Position numbers and translations under genes: made by a program. A stretch of DNA of 64,000 nt from the NCBI GenBank assembly GCA_958296045.1, contig CATQHT010000003.1, forward strand, positions 197,246-261,245, read 5' to 3'. This document shows, one piece after another, positions 12,273-21,550 of this stretch (positions within the stretch are counted from its first letter, which is position 1; each line of letters begins with the position of its first letter). The notes below the pieces were generated by a model, which ran no database searches, was not told the origin of the DNA, and saw nothing but the letters and a program-made list of their open reading frames with translations. Source of the stretch: Rhodothermales bacterium. Its GTDB lineage: Bacteria; Bacteroidota; Rhodothermia; Rhodothermales; Bin80.

Positions 12273-12280
12273 CAAAGTTA
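12273..12280 (-). promoter_or_regulatory. Bacteroidota-type -7 box upstream of rpsL
   Basis: On the minus strand the bases read TAACTTTG, an exact match to the TAnnTTTG -7 consensus of Bacteroidota sigma-ABfr promoters. It would start transcription about 100 nt before the rpsL start codon and drive the whole str-S10-spc operon. No clear -33 TTTG was found at the expected distance, so this rests on the -7 match and its position. Confidence 0.55.
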
Positions 12281-12353
12281 AGATCCGGTTAAATCGATCG
12301 GCCGGACGGCTATTCTTGCCTAGTGCATCGGCAGGAAAGCCTTTCGCACTGCA

Positions 12354-14489
12354 TCAGGCTTTTGGGGCACTGGCCGTTTCGGCTTGGCCATTGGTCTCGG
12401 TCTGCTCGGCCGCACCGTCAGCACCGTCAGCACCGTCAGCACCGTCAGCGTTATTGGCACCATTGACGGTGGCGGTCTCTTCTGCTCTGGCGTCTGACGT
12501 CGCCTCCTGCGCTTCTGAGGCGGTGCGCAAACCATTGAGCGAGACATATTCCCCATACGGCCGCTCGCCCAGCACCCGGACAAGGTCGGCGGGGCCCAGG
12601 ACCTCCTGCTCCTGCAAAAGCTGAGCCAACTGTTCTAACTTGTCCCGCTTAGCGTTAAGCAGCTCGAATGCCCTACCCCGCACCTGTTCGATCAAGATGC
12701 GCACCTCACCATCGATGGTTTCGGCCAGCGTATCCGAATAGGGCTTGTCAAACACCGGGGTGTCCTTGCGCCCGTACACCACGTTAAAGCTCACGTGCCC
12801 GACTTTGGCGCTCATCCCAAAGTCCGCTACCATGGCATAAGCAGTCTTGGTGATGCGTTCCAGATCATTCTGTGCGCCCGTGGACAGCTGCCCGAAGACG
12901 ATCTCCTCTGCCACGCGCCCCGCGATCATCATCGTCATCTGATCCATGAAGGCTTCGCGCGTGGTGATGTACCGCTCGTCGGGCAGTGACTGGGCGTAGC
13001 CCAATGCTGCCAGGCCGCGCGGGACGATGGACACCTTGATGACAGGATCTGTGTTCTTGAGGTACCAGCCCGTGATGGCATGCCCGCACTCATGGTAGGC
13101 CACGATGCGCTTCTCTTCGGGCTTGATAAGCTTATTCTTCTTTTCCAGTCCCCCAATAGTGCGGTCGATAGCCTTTTCGAAGTCCAACATTTCAATAGAC
13201 TTCTTGTCTAGGCGTGCCGCCAACAGCGCCGCTTCGTTGCACACGTTGGCGATTTCCGCACCGGCGAATCCGGGCGTCTGGGAGGCCAACACGTCGTGAT
13301 TGACGTTGTCATGAAGCACTAGGTCACGTGTATGGACCCGGAAGATGGCCGCCCGCTCCCGGCGATCCGGCCGGTCAATAAGGATCTGCCGATCAAAACG
13401 CCCAGGGCGCAGCAGGGCCGAGTCGAGCACGTCCGGTCGGTTGGTGGCTGCCATGATGATCACGCCCTTATCGGTATTGAAACCGTCCATCTCCACCAGG
13501 AGCTGGTTGAGCGTGTTCTCTCGCTCGTCATTGCCCCCCATCATCATGCTGCGACCGCGCGTGCGGCCTATCGCATCGATCTCATCGATAAACACTATGC
13601 AGGGCGCCTTCTCTTTGGCCTGTTTGAACAAGTCCCGGACGCGCGCAGCACCCACGCCCACAAACATCTCCACAAAGTCACTGCCTGACAGGGAGAAAAA
13701 AGGCACCCCAGCCTCTCCCGCCACCGCTTTGCCCATCAGCGTCTTACCGGTGCCCGGTGGTCCTACCAGCAACACACCCTTGGGCAGCACGCCTCCGAGC
13801 TTGGTGAACTTCTTCGGATTCTGAAGGAACTCCACCACTTCGGCCACCTCCTCTTTCGCCTCATCCAGTCCAGCAACATCCTTGAAGTTGACCGCCTGCT
13901 TCTGCATCGCATCAAACAGCACGGCCTTGTTCTTACCAATGTTGAGTACCTGCGACCCTGGGTTCATGCGCCGCATCATAAAGAGCCAGAATGCGATTAG
14001 CACGCCCAGCGCAATGATCCACATAAAGGCACTACCAAACCAGCTCTCCTGATAGTTCGCCGCAAACTCAACCGGGTTGTCAGGATTCTCCGCATTGAAG
14101 CGACTTAGCACATCGACCAGATCGTGGCTGGCCGTCTTGGTGGAACGAAAAGCATCACTGTCGGGCGAACCGCCCAGGAAGCTACTTCTGCCGCGACTCG
14201 CATCCCCGCTCCCGTCGCCGCGCACCCTTTCGTGGTAGGCGCCGTCTATGCGCTTATCATTAGTGATTCGAAGACTCTTGACCTGCCCGCTCTCTATCTG
14301 TCGAAGCAGCACGCTGTACTCCACCTGGCTGGAGTCAGAGCCGCGTACCATGTAGAGAATGTTGATTAGCAGGATGCCAAAAAGCACCGCATAAATCCAC
14401 AAAGATATACCCCGTCCACGCCCCCGTCCACGCTCGGGCGGGCTGGGACGCTCAACAGGCTTGTGCTCCTGCTGCTCTTCGGGGTCCAT
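12354..14489 (-). CDS. ftsH: ATP-dependent zinc metalloprotease FtsH
   Basis: This membrane-anchored AAA+ protease degrades misfolded or short-lived membrane and cytosolic proteins. The 711 residues contain a proline/arginine-rich cytosolic head, TM1 at about 28-48, a periplasmic domain, TM2 at about 153-172, Walker A GPPGTGKT at 243-250, Walker B with IDEID at 301-305, and the second region of homology near 344-368. The zinc site is HECGH at 466-470; HEAGH is the common form, so Cys replaces Ala while both His and the Glu are kept. The C-terminus is a low-complexity tail with four DGA repeats. It follows the TPR lipoprotein gene by 76 nt on the same strand. Confidence 0.96.
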   Translation of the reverse strand: MDPEEQQEHKPVERPSPPERGRGRGRGISLWIYAVLFGILLINILYMVRGSDSSQVEYSVLLRQIESGQVKSLRITNDKRIDGAYHERVRGDGSGDASRGRSSFLGGSPDSDAFRSTKTASHDLVDVLSRFNAENPDNPVEFAANYQESWFGSAFMWIIALGVLIAFWLFMMRRMNPGSQVLNIGKNKAVLFDAMQKQAVNFKDVAGLDEAKEEVAEVVEFLQNPKKFTKLGGVLPKGVLLVGPPGTGKTLMGKAVAGEAGVPFFSLSGSDFVEMFVGVGAARVRDLFKQAKEKAPCIVFIDEIDAIGRTRGRSMMMGGNDERENTLNQLLVEMDGFNTDKGVIIMAATNRPDVLDSALLRPGRFDRQILIDRPDRRERAAIFRVHTRDLVLHDNVNHDVLASQTPGFAGAEIANVCNEAALLAARLDKKSIEMLDFEKAIDRTIGGLEKKNKLIKPEEKRIVAYHECGHAITGWYLKNTDPVIKVSIVPRGLAALGYAQSLPDERYITTREAFMDQMTMMIAGRVAEEIVFGQLSTGAQNDLERITKTAYAMVADFGMSAKVGHVSFNVVYGRKDTPVFDKPYSDTLAETIDGEVRILIEQVRGRAFELLNAKRDKLEQLAQLLQEQEVLGPADLVRVLGERPYGEYVSLNGLRTASEAQEATSDARAEETATVNGANNADGADGADGADGAAEQTETNGQAETASAPKA
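12412..12447 (-). repeat. Four tandem 9-bp repeats in the 3' end of ftsH
   Basis: Four perfect copies of a 9-bp unit (TGACGGTGC as read on the minus strand) encode consecutive Asp-Gly-Ala triplets in the disordered FtsH tail. Because the unit is a multiple of three, copy-number change by slippage would lengthen or shorten the tail without a frameshift. Confidence 0.9.
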
Positions 14490-14565
14490 CGCGGTGCTCA
14501 GTTACAATCAGCCCATTGGTACGAAGGGAAGGGACAGGTGTTTCTAAATGGTCTGTCCGCCTCCA

Positions 14566-17500
14566 TTAGAAACTCTGCGAACCCGGGATCCTGACTATCT
14601 CTGAACCGTCAGGAAGCTGCCCTGCGAGGCGCTGCATAGCCTGTTGTGCCTGGCTGATGGTAGGAAACAGGCCTGCACCAATGCGAAACTCCACGACTCC
14701 GCCGCTGGCTGCGGCAAAAATGTCGACTGGCTCTGGGAGCGTCCGCCCGTAGTTGGTGGCGAACGCCACCGCAGCAGCGTGCTGCGATTCTGTCCTCACC
14801 ACGATCGTATACCCACCCTTGGACCAGTCTATGACACCGAGGCCGGGATCCTGAAGCTGTTGCTGTGCCAACCCCTTCTGCGGATCCGCCGCCTTGCCGC
14901 CGGCGGCAAGGCGGTTGGGCACTCCTTCGATCTCCTTCTGCACAGACAAGGCCGGTTGCAATTGCGAAGGCTGCACCACCCCTAGCCTCTTGGGCGGCTG
15001 CTCGGCTGCCGTCGAATCCGCCTTTGCCTGCGCCAGCTTCTGCGCCTGAAGGCGCGCCGCTTCCACTGTAGCCGCCTTGACCGCTTCAACGGAGTCTTCT
15101 ATGACAACAAAGAGCGAGTCCCGAACGTCTGTAAGCAGCGAATCCGCCGTCGTCAGCCACTGATCATTAAGCGCGATAAGCGAGTCTACGGTGACCAGGA
15201 CCAATAGCGAATCGATCCTGTACAGCGAGTCTGCCGTGGCAAGGGAGTCCACACGGCGCATTGAGTCGACAGGCGCCATAAGCTCCGCCCACCGCTGGTC
15301 CAGCGCCTTGATCAGATTGGCGGCCGGCTCTGCCTGTTTACTGCTTGGATACTGTGATCGTATGACATCCAGCACGGTCTTCAGCTTCACATCGGTGGTA
15401 TCACTCAGCGGCGGCTTTCGGGACCGCCGCATCCACGCGGCACTAGAGTCCGTCACCGGGAACGGTCCAAAAAGGTCCACGCTGTCGCGGCTGGCCCATG
15501 TCAGATAGATGTTGCCAGCAGCAAGGAGGGCCCGTGGCGCCACATGGGTCGTAGCATACGTCTGTGCCGCATCCATCATTCCCTGCAGGGCAGTTGGGTA
15601 GCTCCCGGCCTGCCAGGCGGCATGGTGCTCCGCGTAATAGGATTCTGCCAACACCAGCGAGTCGGTCTCGGTGACTTCTTGGGCCTCCTCGCCCAAGCGA
15701 TGGGCGGCCTGCGCGGCAAAACGTGTGCCGTTGAACCGTTCCAAAACTTCGCGATACAGTCTTTCTGCCGCCACGGTGTCGCCAAGGGCACGCTGGACTT
15801 CGGCAAGTGCGTAGTAGGCCCGCTGGGCGACCGGGGCTGTACTGGCCTCCTCGATCACGGAACGGTACCAGAATGCAGCCGAATCGGGCTTGTTCATCGC
15901 CATGAACAGCACATTGCCCAGCTCATACCATGCCAGCGCGCGGTCGCTTTGCATCAGAGCTTTCGAGGCTGAATCGCGCGGTACCGCCTCCACGTTGACC
16001 GTCGGCAACTGGTCTTCGTCCACCTTTTCATCCTCGGTGTCCTCCTCATCCTCTTCATCGGAGTCTTCCGCCAGAGCTGTCGACACGGCTGCGCTCCGGC
16101 GCCAGTTTCTTGCCAGGGGGCGATCCCCCCAGATACTCTGAAATGCAACGAGCGCTTGCTGCATCTGGATGTCATCCCGATGAAAAAGGAAGCCCGCGTT
16201 GCCCTGCCCTACGTCTTTGCCAGGTGGCAGCGCGCCAACACCCTGGTTGAATCCGCCCATGGAGTTGCGAAAGCCTTCTTCGCGAGCGCGTCGCTCGTCT
16301 TCGCGGCGCCGCTCTTCCTGCTCTTTCGCGCGCTGCTGGCGCAGCTCGAGCACCCACGCATCAAACGTACTGTCGGGCAGGCTTCCCAGGTGAAGGAGGG
16401 AATCCATGTCTTGAATCCTGTCCATCACGTCCGCGAAGCTGCTAAATATGCGCACCTGCTCGTCCGCATCCGTGATAGCGCCTGGGCCGGGCTGCCCCTC
16501 CACCTCTGCGCTCCGCGACCGCCTAGATGACCCCGAGTTGCCCCCAGAGAGCGCCGTCTGGGCAGTGTCAAAATGGGCCGCGGCATACTGAAAGTTGCGT
16601 TCTACGTCCCTATAGTAGAGGGCCAGCGCATAGTGCACCGAACCCCGCATGGACCGATCACTGCCATCCCTGTCGTAGAGCAGGTAGCTGTACAGGTCAA
16701 AGGCCTCGTCATGGCGGGACAGCCTCTGGTAAGTGCGTGCACGCAGGTAAGTCAACTGCCCACGGTACTCGTAATTCTTATCGTCCCGCTCCATTTTGCG
16801 CAGGCGCGGGAGCGCGAGGCTGGCATCGCCGTATTCGGCTAGCACGCGTATGGCGCTGAAGTGCGCCGCGTAGGAAAGCTCGTACCAAGGCTTGTGGCGC
16901 TGAACCTCATCGTATGCCAGGACCGCATCCTCATAACGCCCCAGCTTTTCATAGACCTGCCCTAGCATAAACTGCACACGCGAAGCTAGGTCACGGTCAC
17001 GTACGCCGCCCACGCCTGCTTCAAGTTCTAGGGCCGCTTCTTCCCAGTTCTCCCGCGTTACATGCAGCTCCGCTAGCGCCAGTCGATACTGCGGTTCCCA
17101 CCGTGCGGGTAGGTCTTCGCTGGCGAGCGTTGCCAGTAGATAGTCGTTGGCGGCATCATATGCGCCGCTAGCGATATGGGTGCGCGCCAGCCAGAACCGC
17201 GCTTCGAAGCGAAGCGGCGAATCAAGCTCCAGAATCTCGTTGAATTTCTGCTCAGCGCCTACAAAGTTCTGCGTAAAGAACCACGACTTCCCGATCAGGA
17301 GCGTAGCATCGTCGACCCACTTGGAGTTGGGATGGTTACGCAGCACATCCGCGCTCTTGAGTACCGCATCTTCGCAGGGCTGCCGCTGGGTGACGCCACC
17401 CGGATTGCGGCCGAAGAGGGAAATGAATATGGTCTGATCAACCGGAGTATCTTCCACACTCAGGGCGAACCCCTCCATGCAGTCATCCAGCGCCAGCTCC

Positions 17501-17622
17501 GCGTTATAGAACTTGTTGTAATAGGCAGAGAAGTTGTCGAACCGCTCCCCAATAAACGACAGGCGTCCACAGCCAGCCACCAGGGCTAGTACAGGCACAA
17601 TCAGCAGAAGGGATCGGAGCAT
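14566..17622 (-). CDS. Large TPR lipoprotein, SprE/PorW-like, with C-terminal SPOR-like domain
   Basis: The 1018-residue product starts with a lipoprotein signal (MLRSLLLIVPVLALVAGC, lipid Cys at 18), so it is membrane anchored. The first segment (FDNFSAYYNKFYNAELALDD) and the long run of tetratricopeptide-like helices resemble the SprE/PorW lipoproteins of the type IX secretion and gliding machinery. An acidic, low-complexity stretch lies near 515-545. A coiled, Ser/Asp-rich segment around 790-870 precedes a C-terminal region of about 80 residues (GGYTIVVRTESQHAAAVAFA) with the pattern of a SPOR-type domain. A role in T9SS assembly fits the LRR protein with a T9SS tail elsewhere in the window. 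The SprE assignment is inferred from architecture and could be wrong; TPR lipoprotein is the safe call. Confidence 0.8.
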   Translation of the reverse strand: MLRSLLLIVPVLALVAGCGRLSFIGERFDNFSAYYNKFYNAELALDDCMEGFALSVEDTPVDQTIFISLFGRNPGGVTQRQPCEDAVLKSADVLRNHPNSKWVDDATLLIGKSWFFTQNFVGAEQKFNEILELDSPLRFEARFWLARTHIASGAYDAANDYLLATLASEDLPARWEPQYRLALAELHVTRENWEEAALELEAGVGGVRDRDLASRVQFMLGQVYEKLGRYEDAVLAYDEVQRHKPWYELSYAAHFSAIRVLAEYGDASLALPRLRKMERDDKNYEYRGQLTYLRARTYQRLSRHDEAFDLYSYLLYDRDGSDRSMRGSVHYALALYYRDVERNFQYAAAHFDTAQTALSGGNSGSSRRSRSAEVEGQPGPGAITDADEQVRIFSSFADVMDRIQDMDSLLHLGSLPDSTFDAWVLELRQQRAKEQEERRREDERRAREEGFRNSMGGFNQGVGALPPGKDVGQGNAGFLFHRDDIQMQQALVAFQSIWGDRPLARNWRRSAAVSTALAEDSDEEDEEDTEDEKVDEDQLPTVNVEAVPRDSASKALMQSDRALAWYELGNVLFMAMNKPDSAAFWYRSVIEEASTAPVAQRAYYALAEVQRALGDTVAAERLYREVLERFNGTRFAAQAAHRLGEEAQEVTETDSLVLAESYYAEHHAAWQAGSYPTALQGMMDAAQTYATTHVAPRALLAAGNIYLTWASRDSVDLFGPFPVTDSSAAWMRRSRKPPLSDTTDVKLKTVLDVIRSQYPSSKQAEPAANLIKALDQRWAELMAPVDSMRRVDSLATADSLYRIDSLLVLVTVDSLIALNDQWLTTADSLLTDVRDSLFVVIEDSVEAVKAATVEAARLQAQKLAQAKADSTAAEQPPKRLGVVQPSQLQPALSVQKEIEGVPNRLAAGGKAADPQKGLAQQQLQDPGLGVIDWSKGGYTIVVRTESQHAAAVAFATNYGRTLPEPVDIFAAASGGVVEFRIGAGLFPTISQAQQAMQRLAGQLPDGSEIVRIPGSQSF

Positions 17623-17655
17623 CCGGCAGTCTGTTGCATCAGGCGCGCCGCGACG

Positions 17656-19086
17656 CTAATCGACGCGGCTGACATGCACCATGTTCGTTTGCGCTTTCCG
17701 CGGCAGCGGCATGCCAGCCGTGATCACCACTATATCACCTTCGCGCACTAGGCCACGCTTTGTCAGCTCCCTGTGCACTACCTGCACACCGGCATCCGTG
17801 TCGTTCTGGAAAGGGATTGCAAAACATTTTGTTCCCCACAACACACCCAGCTGCCCGACGACGCCAAGATTGTCGGTAAACGCGTAGAGTGGTATGCGAG
17901 GTCTGTGGCGGGCGATGGCACAAGCGGTTGTGCCAGAAGCCGTAAGGCACGCGATGGCCACGGCTCCGACGTGAGCCGCCAGGTCACAAGCCGCGAAGCT
18001 TACCGACTCGGTGATGTCGCCAGTCTTGCTTAGCGCATCGGGCAGACCCCGCTTGGCAGAGGGCATCATGTGCCAGTGTCGCTCGGTAACGCGAATAATT
18101 TCTGACATGGCTCGAACGACCTCCGCGGGGTGTCGCCCTATGGCGGTTTCGCCAGAAAGCATGACACAATCGGTACCGTCGAGCACGGCATTGGCCACAT
18201 CGCTGGCCTCGGCACGCGTAGGTACGCGGGAGCCAACCATGCTGTCGAGCATCTGCGTGGCCGTTATCACGGGCTTACCGGCGACCAAGCACTTGTGGAT
18301 GATCTCTTTCTGCACTGTTGGCACGCGACTGATAGACATCTCGATGCCAAGGTCTCCGCGGGCAACCATGATGCCATCGCTGACAGCCAGGATCTGGTCG
18401 ATGCAGTCTACTGCCTCGGGCTTCTCGATCTTGGCGATGATGCTTGCCCGGTGGCCTGCTTTGCGCAGCTGCTTGCGCAGGTGCACTACATCCATCTCGG
18501 TGCGCACAAAAGAGAGTGCCACCAGGTTTACGCCGAGCTCAATGCCTACGGCCAAATCCTGGAGGTCTTTCGTGGTCAGCGCAGGTCCCGTGGTGCGCAC
18601 ACGCGGCAGGTTGACCCCTTTGCGTGAACGCAGGACACCGCCAGCAACCACGCGCGCATGAATGCGGCGCCCCTCGATGCGCTCGATCACGAGTTCCAGC
18701 TGACCGTCATCAATAAGTACGGTACCGCCGAGCGTCACATCATCGTGAAGCGCATCATAGCTGATGGTGATGTGTTTAGCGGTGGACTTGATACCCCTGT
18801 TGGCCGAGAGGACGACCCCTCGACCGTTCTTGAGGGTCACGGCTCCGTTTTCCACCTCGCCAATCCGGATGCGCGGGCCCTGCAGATCCTGCAGGATTGT
18901 CACCTGCCGGCCTTGTTTGGCCGCCTCTTCGCGAACGATCCTGACCGAGCGACGGTGCTGGTCGTGCAGGCCATGGGAGAAGTTGAGCCGTACCACATCG
19001 GTGCCTGCCTCTATGAGCGCCGCGATAGCGTCTCGTGAGGCGGACGCTGGTCCAAGTGTAGAGATGATCTTGGTATATCTACGCAT
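17656..19086 (-). CDS. pyk: Pyruvate kinase
   Basis: Pyruvate kinase converts phosphoenolpyruvate and ADP to pyruvate and ATP in glycolysis. The ATG at 19086 (MRRYTKIISTLGPASASRDA) gives the usual N-terminus and 476 residues; the longer in-frame reading is rejected because it has no homology-like features. The active-site segments IIAKIEKPEAVDCIDQIL and DGIMVARGDLG and the substrate loop ATQMLDSM are present. It stands divergent from the PHP phosphodiesterase gene and 33 nt before the TPR lipoprotein gene. Confidence 0.95.
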   Translation of the reverse strand: MRRYTKIISTLGPASASRDAIAALIEAGTDVVRLNFSHGLHDQHRRSVRIVREEAAKQGRQVTILQDLQGPRIRIGEVENGAVTLKNGRGVVLSANRGIKSTAKHITISYDALHDDVTLGGTVLIDDGQLELVIERIEGRRIHARVVAGGVLRSRKGVNLPRVRTTGPALTTKDLQDLAVGIELGVNLVALSFVRTEMDVVHLRKQLRKAGHRASIIAKIEKPEAVDCIDQILAVSDGIMVARGDLGIEMSISRVPTVQKEIIHKCLVAGKPVITATQMLDSMVGSRVPTRAEASDVANAVLDGTDCVMLSGETAIGRHPAEVVRAMSEIIRVTERHWHMMPSAKRGLPDALSKTGDITESVSFAACDLAAHVGAVAIACLTASGTTACAIARHRPRIPLYAFTDNLGVVGQLGVLWGTKCFAIPFQNDTDAGVQVVHRELTKRGLVREGDIVVITAGMPLPRKAQTNMVHVSRVD

Positions 19087-19116
19087 CAGAATCAATGGAC
19101 TAATTTTCCGCCCGGG

Positions 19117-19140
19117 GCGTATCTTACACCAGCGATACGC
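19117..19140. promoter_or_regulatory. Inverted repeat in the pyk/phosphodiesterase divergent spacer
   Basis: A perfect 7-bp inverted repeat (GCGTATC, 10-nt spacer, GATACGC) fills the centre of the 67-bp divergent intergenic region. It could be an operator for either gene or a 5' hairpin of the phosphodiesterase mRNA. There is no U-run, so it is not a convincing terminator. Confidence 0.35.
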
Positions 19141-19153
19141 ATCGGAAGGGTTT

Positions 19154-20263
19154 ATGCTCACACGATTGTCGATCTTCTTCTTTTTGCTGGCGTCGGTGAC
19201 GCCTCGGATTGGTGCGGCCCAGCAGCGAGTCATCCAGTTCCCAGATGTCGCGCCCTACCATACGCTTGTGGCCGACCTTCACATGCACACCGTGTTTTCG
19301 GACGGATCGGTGTGGCCGAACATCCGCGTAGAAGAAGCGCACAAAGACGGCCTGGATGCCATTGCGATCACGGAGCATCTGGAGTACCTGCCGCACCGAC
19401 AAGATATTCCTTTCCCGGACCGCAATCGCGCTCACGAGGTAGCTCAGATATCAAACGGGCAACGGCCGCTCCTCGTAATCAATGGCTCGGAGGTAACGCG
19501 CCCTATGCCGCTGGGTCACATCAATGCCGTCTTTGTAAAGGATGCCAATGCGCTGGTGCAGTCGGACTCCGTGGCCGTCATCGGCGAGGCGAACCGGCAA
19601 GGTGCCTTTGTGTTCTGGAACCATCCGCACTGGCTGTCGCAGAATTCCACAGGTCTGGCTGAGCTGACCCCATTGCACCGCACTCTGATTGAGGAAGGCC
19701 TGTTACATGGCATCGAGGTGGGTAACGAGGGGACCTATTCAGACGAGGCGCTTGCCATCGCTTTGGAGCACAACCTGGCCATATTAGCAACATCGGACAT
19801 CCATGGATTGGTAGACTGGACTTTTGAGGTCCCTGGCGGAGGGCATCGTCCGGTGACGCTGGTATTCGCCTTAGACAGGACCCAAGAGGCATTGAAGAAA
19901 GCGCTGTTGGCACGGCGAACGGTCGCGTACTTCAAGCACACTCTGATTGGACGAGAGGCCGACCTTATCCCATTGCTTTCAGCGTCCGTGCAGGTAGAAG
20001 AGGCCCGATACGTCTTCGGCACGCAGGTGCTGTCTGTAACACTGGCGAATCGGTCTTCCACCCCGTTTGTGCTCCGAAACGTTTCCGAGTTTACGCTGCA
20101 CGAGCACCCGAATGTGGTAACGCTGCCACCTCATGGGGCAATCACACTGAGAGTCAAGACTGGAACCCGGCTCAAGCGGATACCGTTGGTATTTGAGGTC
20201 TTAAATGCCATTACTGCGCCGGGTACACATCCGACGCTGGCTGCTGAAGTCCAGCTCGAATAA
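19154..20263 (+). CDS. Secreted PHP-domain phosphodiesterase (Sb-PDE-like)
   Basis: The 369-residue product has a signal peptide (MLTRLSIFFFLLASVTPRIG, likely cleaved after AAQ) and a PHP metal-dependent phosphoesterase domain. The first metal motif is DLHMHTVFSD at 41-50; ITEHLEYLPH and the later TSDIHG supply further metal ligands. The pattern FPDVAPYHTLVADLHMHTVF, together with an all-beta C-terminal segment, is typical of the family named after the Sphingobium haloalkyl phosphodiesterase Sb-PDE. The substrate here is unknown; a periplasmic phosphodiester is likely. The ATG at 19154 is preceded by GGAAGGG, a good ribosome-binding site. Longer in-frame readings overlap pyk and are rejected. 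Confidence 0.85.
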   Translation: MLTRLSIFFFLLASVTPRIGAAQQRVIQFPDVAPYHTLVADLHMHTVFSDGSVWPNIRVEEAHKDGLDAIAITEHLEYLPHRQDIPFPDRNRAHEVAQISNGQRPLLVINGSEVTRPMPLGHINAVFVKDANALVQSDSVAVIGEANRQGAFVFWNHPHWLSQNSTGLAELTPLHRTLIEEGLLHGIEVGNEGTYSDEALAIALEHNLAILATSDIHGLVDWTFEVPGGGHRPVTLVFALDRTQEALKKALLARRTVAYFKHTLIGREADLIPLLSASVQVEEARYVFGTQVLSVTLANRSSTPFVLRNVSEFTLHEHPNVVTLPPHGAITLRVKTGTRLKRIPLVFEVLNAITAPGTHPTLAAEVQLE

Positions 20264-20338
20264 TCGTTCATCGCGGTGACCTTGTACGGGCTCAGCGCGT
20301 CCGTTGTGTCAGGTAATGCTTGCTAAACCCGAGATCCA

Positions 20339-20767
20339 ATGAAGCCATATTCGCTCGTTACAATTGGGCTGATACTTGTCGCGGGTTGCGCCACGACACA
20401 GTCGATCAGCGTTGAGTCTCGCTCCCGTGTCTACGACCAGGGTTATGATCAGGTGTTTGACGCGGTGGTAGCCGTCTTCGCCGCAGATGGCTACGCGATC
20501 ACGAACGTCGATCGAGAGAATGGCATCATCAACACCGATGAGCGTGTGCTGGGAGGACTGTTAACAGATGGATTACTGCTGGGCAACCGCATGAAGGTGA
20601 CGGCCCTGATTAGTAACGCTGACGAAGGCACGTCAGTGGTACTGAACATCTCCCTAACCGAAGCTAATGCGGAGGGTGGGGAAGAGGTGGTAGCGATAAC
20701 TCCAGGCATGGCGCGTGACGTGTACCGCGGCATGTTCGCCAAGATAGAGGCGCAGCTCGGGCAATAG
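20339..20767 (+). CDS. Small lipoprotein of unknown function
   Basis: This 142-residue protein has a lipoprotein signal (MKPYSLVTIGLILVAGC, lipid Cys at 17). The mature part looks like a compact alpha/beta domain: YDQVFDAVVAVFAADGYAIT, then a glycine-rich turn, then an amphipathic strand pair, reminiscent of small BamC-like or DUF3568-like lipoproteins. It follows the phosphodiesterase by 75 nt on the same strand and could be co-transcribed. No function is claimed. Confidence 0.75.
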   Translation: MKPYSLVTIGLILVAGCATTQSISVESRSRVYDQGYDQVFDAVVAVFAADGYAITNVDRENGIINTDERVLGGLLTDGLLLGNRMKVTALISNADEGTSVVLNISLTEANAEGGEEVVAITPGMARDVYRGMFAKIEAQLGQ

Positions 20768-21460
20768 CCGCCTACTGGCTGAAGCGCCATCGATAGCTTT
20801 GGTCGTCGATGACCGTAGCCGTCTGGAGTAGGGACAGATTCAGAAACGGTGCCGGTGGTATCTGGGGCTCGCTTGATCTGCCCTTTTCAGTGCTGGCGTG
20901 GAGTCAAACGGGCGGGCTTAGGTGTCCGTAGCGGCGAAGTCCAGTAGCGTGGGTCCCTGAAGCACCGGCCGCGCGGCACGCGGCCGCGATACTGATCCAG
21001 TGTAGGCGGGCCACTAGCAGCAACCCCACAGTCAGCTTCAGGAGCCAGCGCCGCTTGTGTCGCGCCTCGACCTGCGCAAGCGCAGTGATGCGCCATCGGA
21101 ACAAGGCGGTGCTTGTGATGCCACTTACCTGTGGCTGTTCCGCCCAATGGTCTAGGGTCTCGTTGTAGTATGGTCGCTATGGCCATTCTGATGCTATCGG
21201 TCACCGTGACCTAGTGGCTAGGCAGCAGCTGATTGATTGGACTCACCCAGGGGGGTGGTCCCTATGGGGGCGGGGATTATAGCCGGGGACGCGGTGATCG
21301 GCGGCAAAGAGAGCCGTGTGCAGCGGTGTCGTTGCCTGTGCGATCGGTAGGGATTTGCTATCCGAGACAGCCGCGTATATCCTGCCCAACCTAGTAGAGT
21401 CCGTCGTTGCAGGCTTCCCACATTCGCTGTGGCCGCGAGAATAGCGCTGTCCTGATAGCC
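20768..21460. other. Intergenic stretch without a supported gene
   Basis: No reading frame here has convincing coding character. The only structure seen is a hairpin at 20967-20985 (GGCCGCG, 5-nt loop, CGCGGCC) without a U-tract. A minus-strand 66-codon frame at 20904-21104 contains a hydrophobic run but lacks supporting context. The right edge carries GATAG (21454-21458), interpreted as one copy of the target duplication of the adjacent IS. Confidence 0.6.
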
Positions 21461-21473
21461 CAAGTTTGTCAAT
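21461..21473 (+). repeat. Left terminal inverted repeat of the IS1634 element
   Basis: CAAGTTTGTCAAT, the exact inverse of 25749-25761. GATAG lies 2 bp further out. It runs directly into CAATGTAGTGG, an 11-mer that also recurs inverted at 25627-25637 inside the right end. Confidence 0.7.
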
Positions 21474-21550
21474 GTAGTGGATTTTTTACGTGAGGTAACA
21501 CATCCCTGACATACAGGGATGGTCAGAAGGGCGGGTTTTACCCGTGTGTT

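Noticed and set aside
17656-19233. Long N-terminal extension of pyruvate kinase
   Set aside because: The extension lacks any recognisable feature; the ATG at 19086 gives the conserved start.
20904-21104. Minus-strand 66-codon frame with a hydrophobic stretch in the gap before the IS1634 element
   Set aside because: No family resemblance, no start-site support, and competing frames in the same stretch; listed only as part of the intergenic region.
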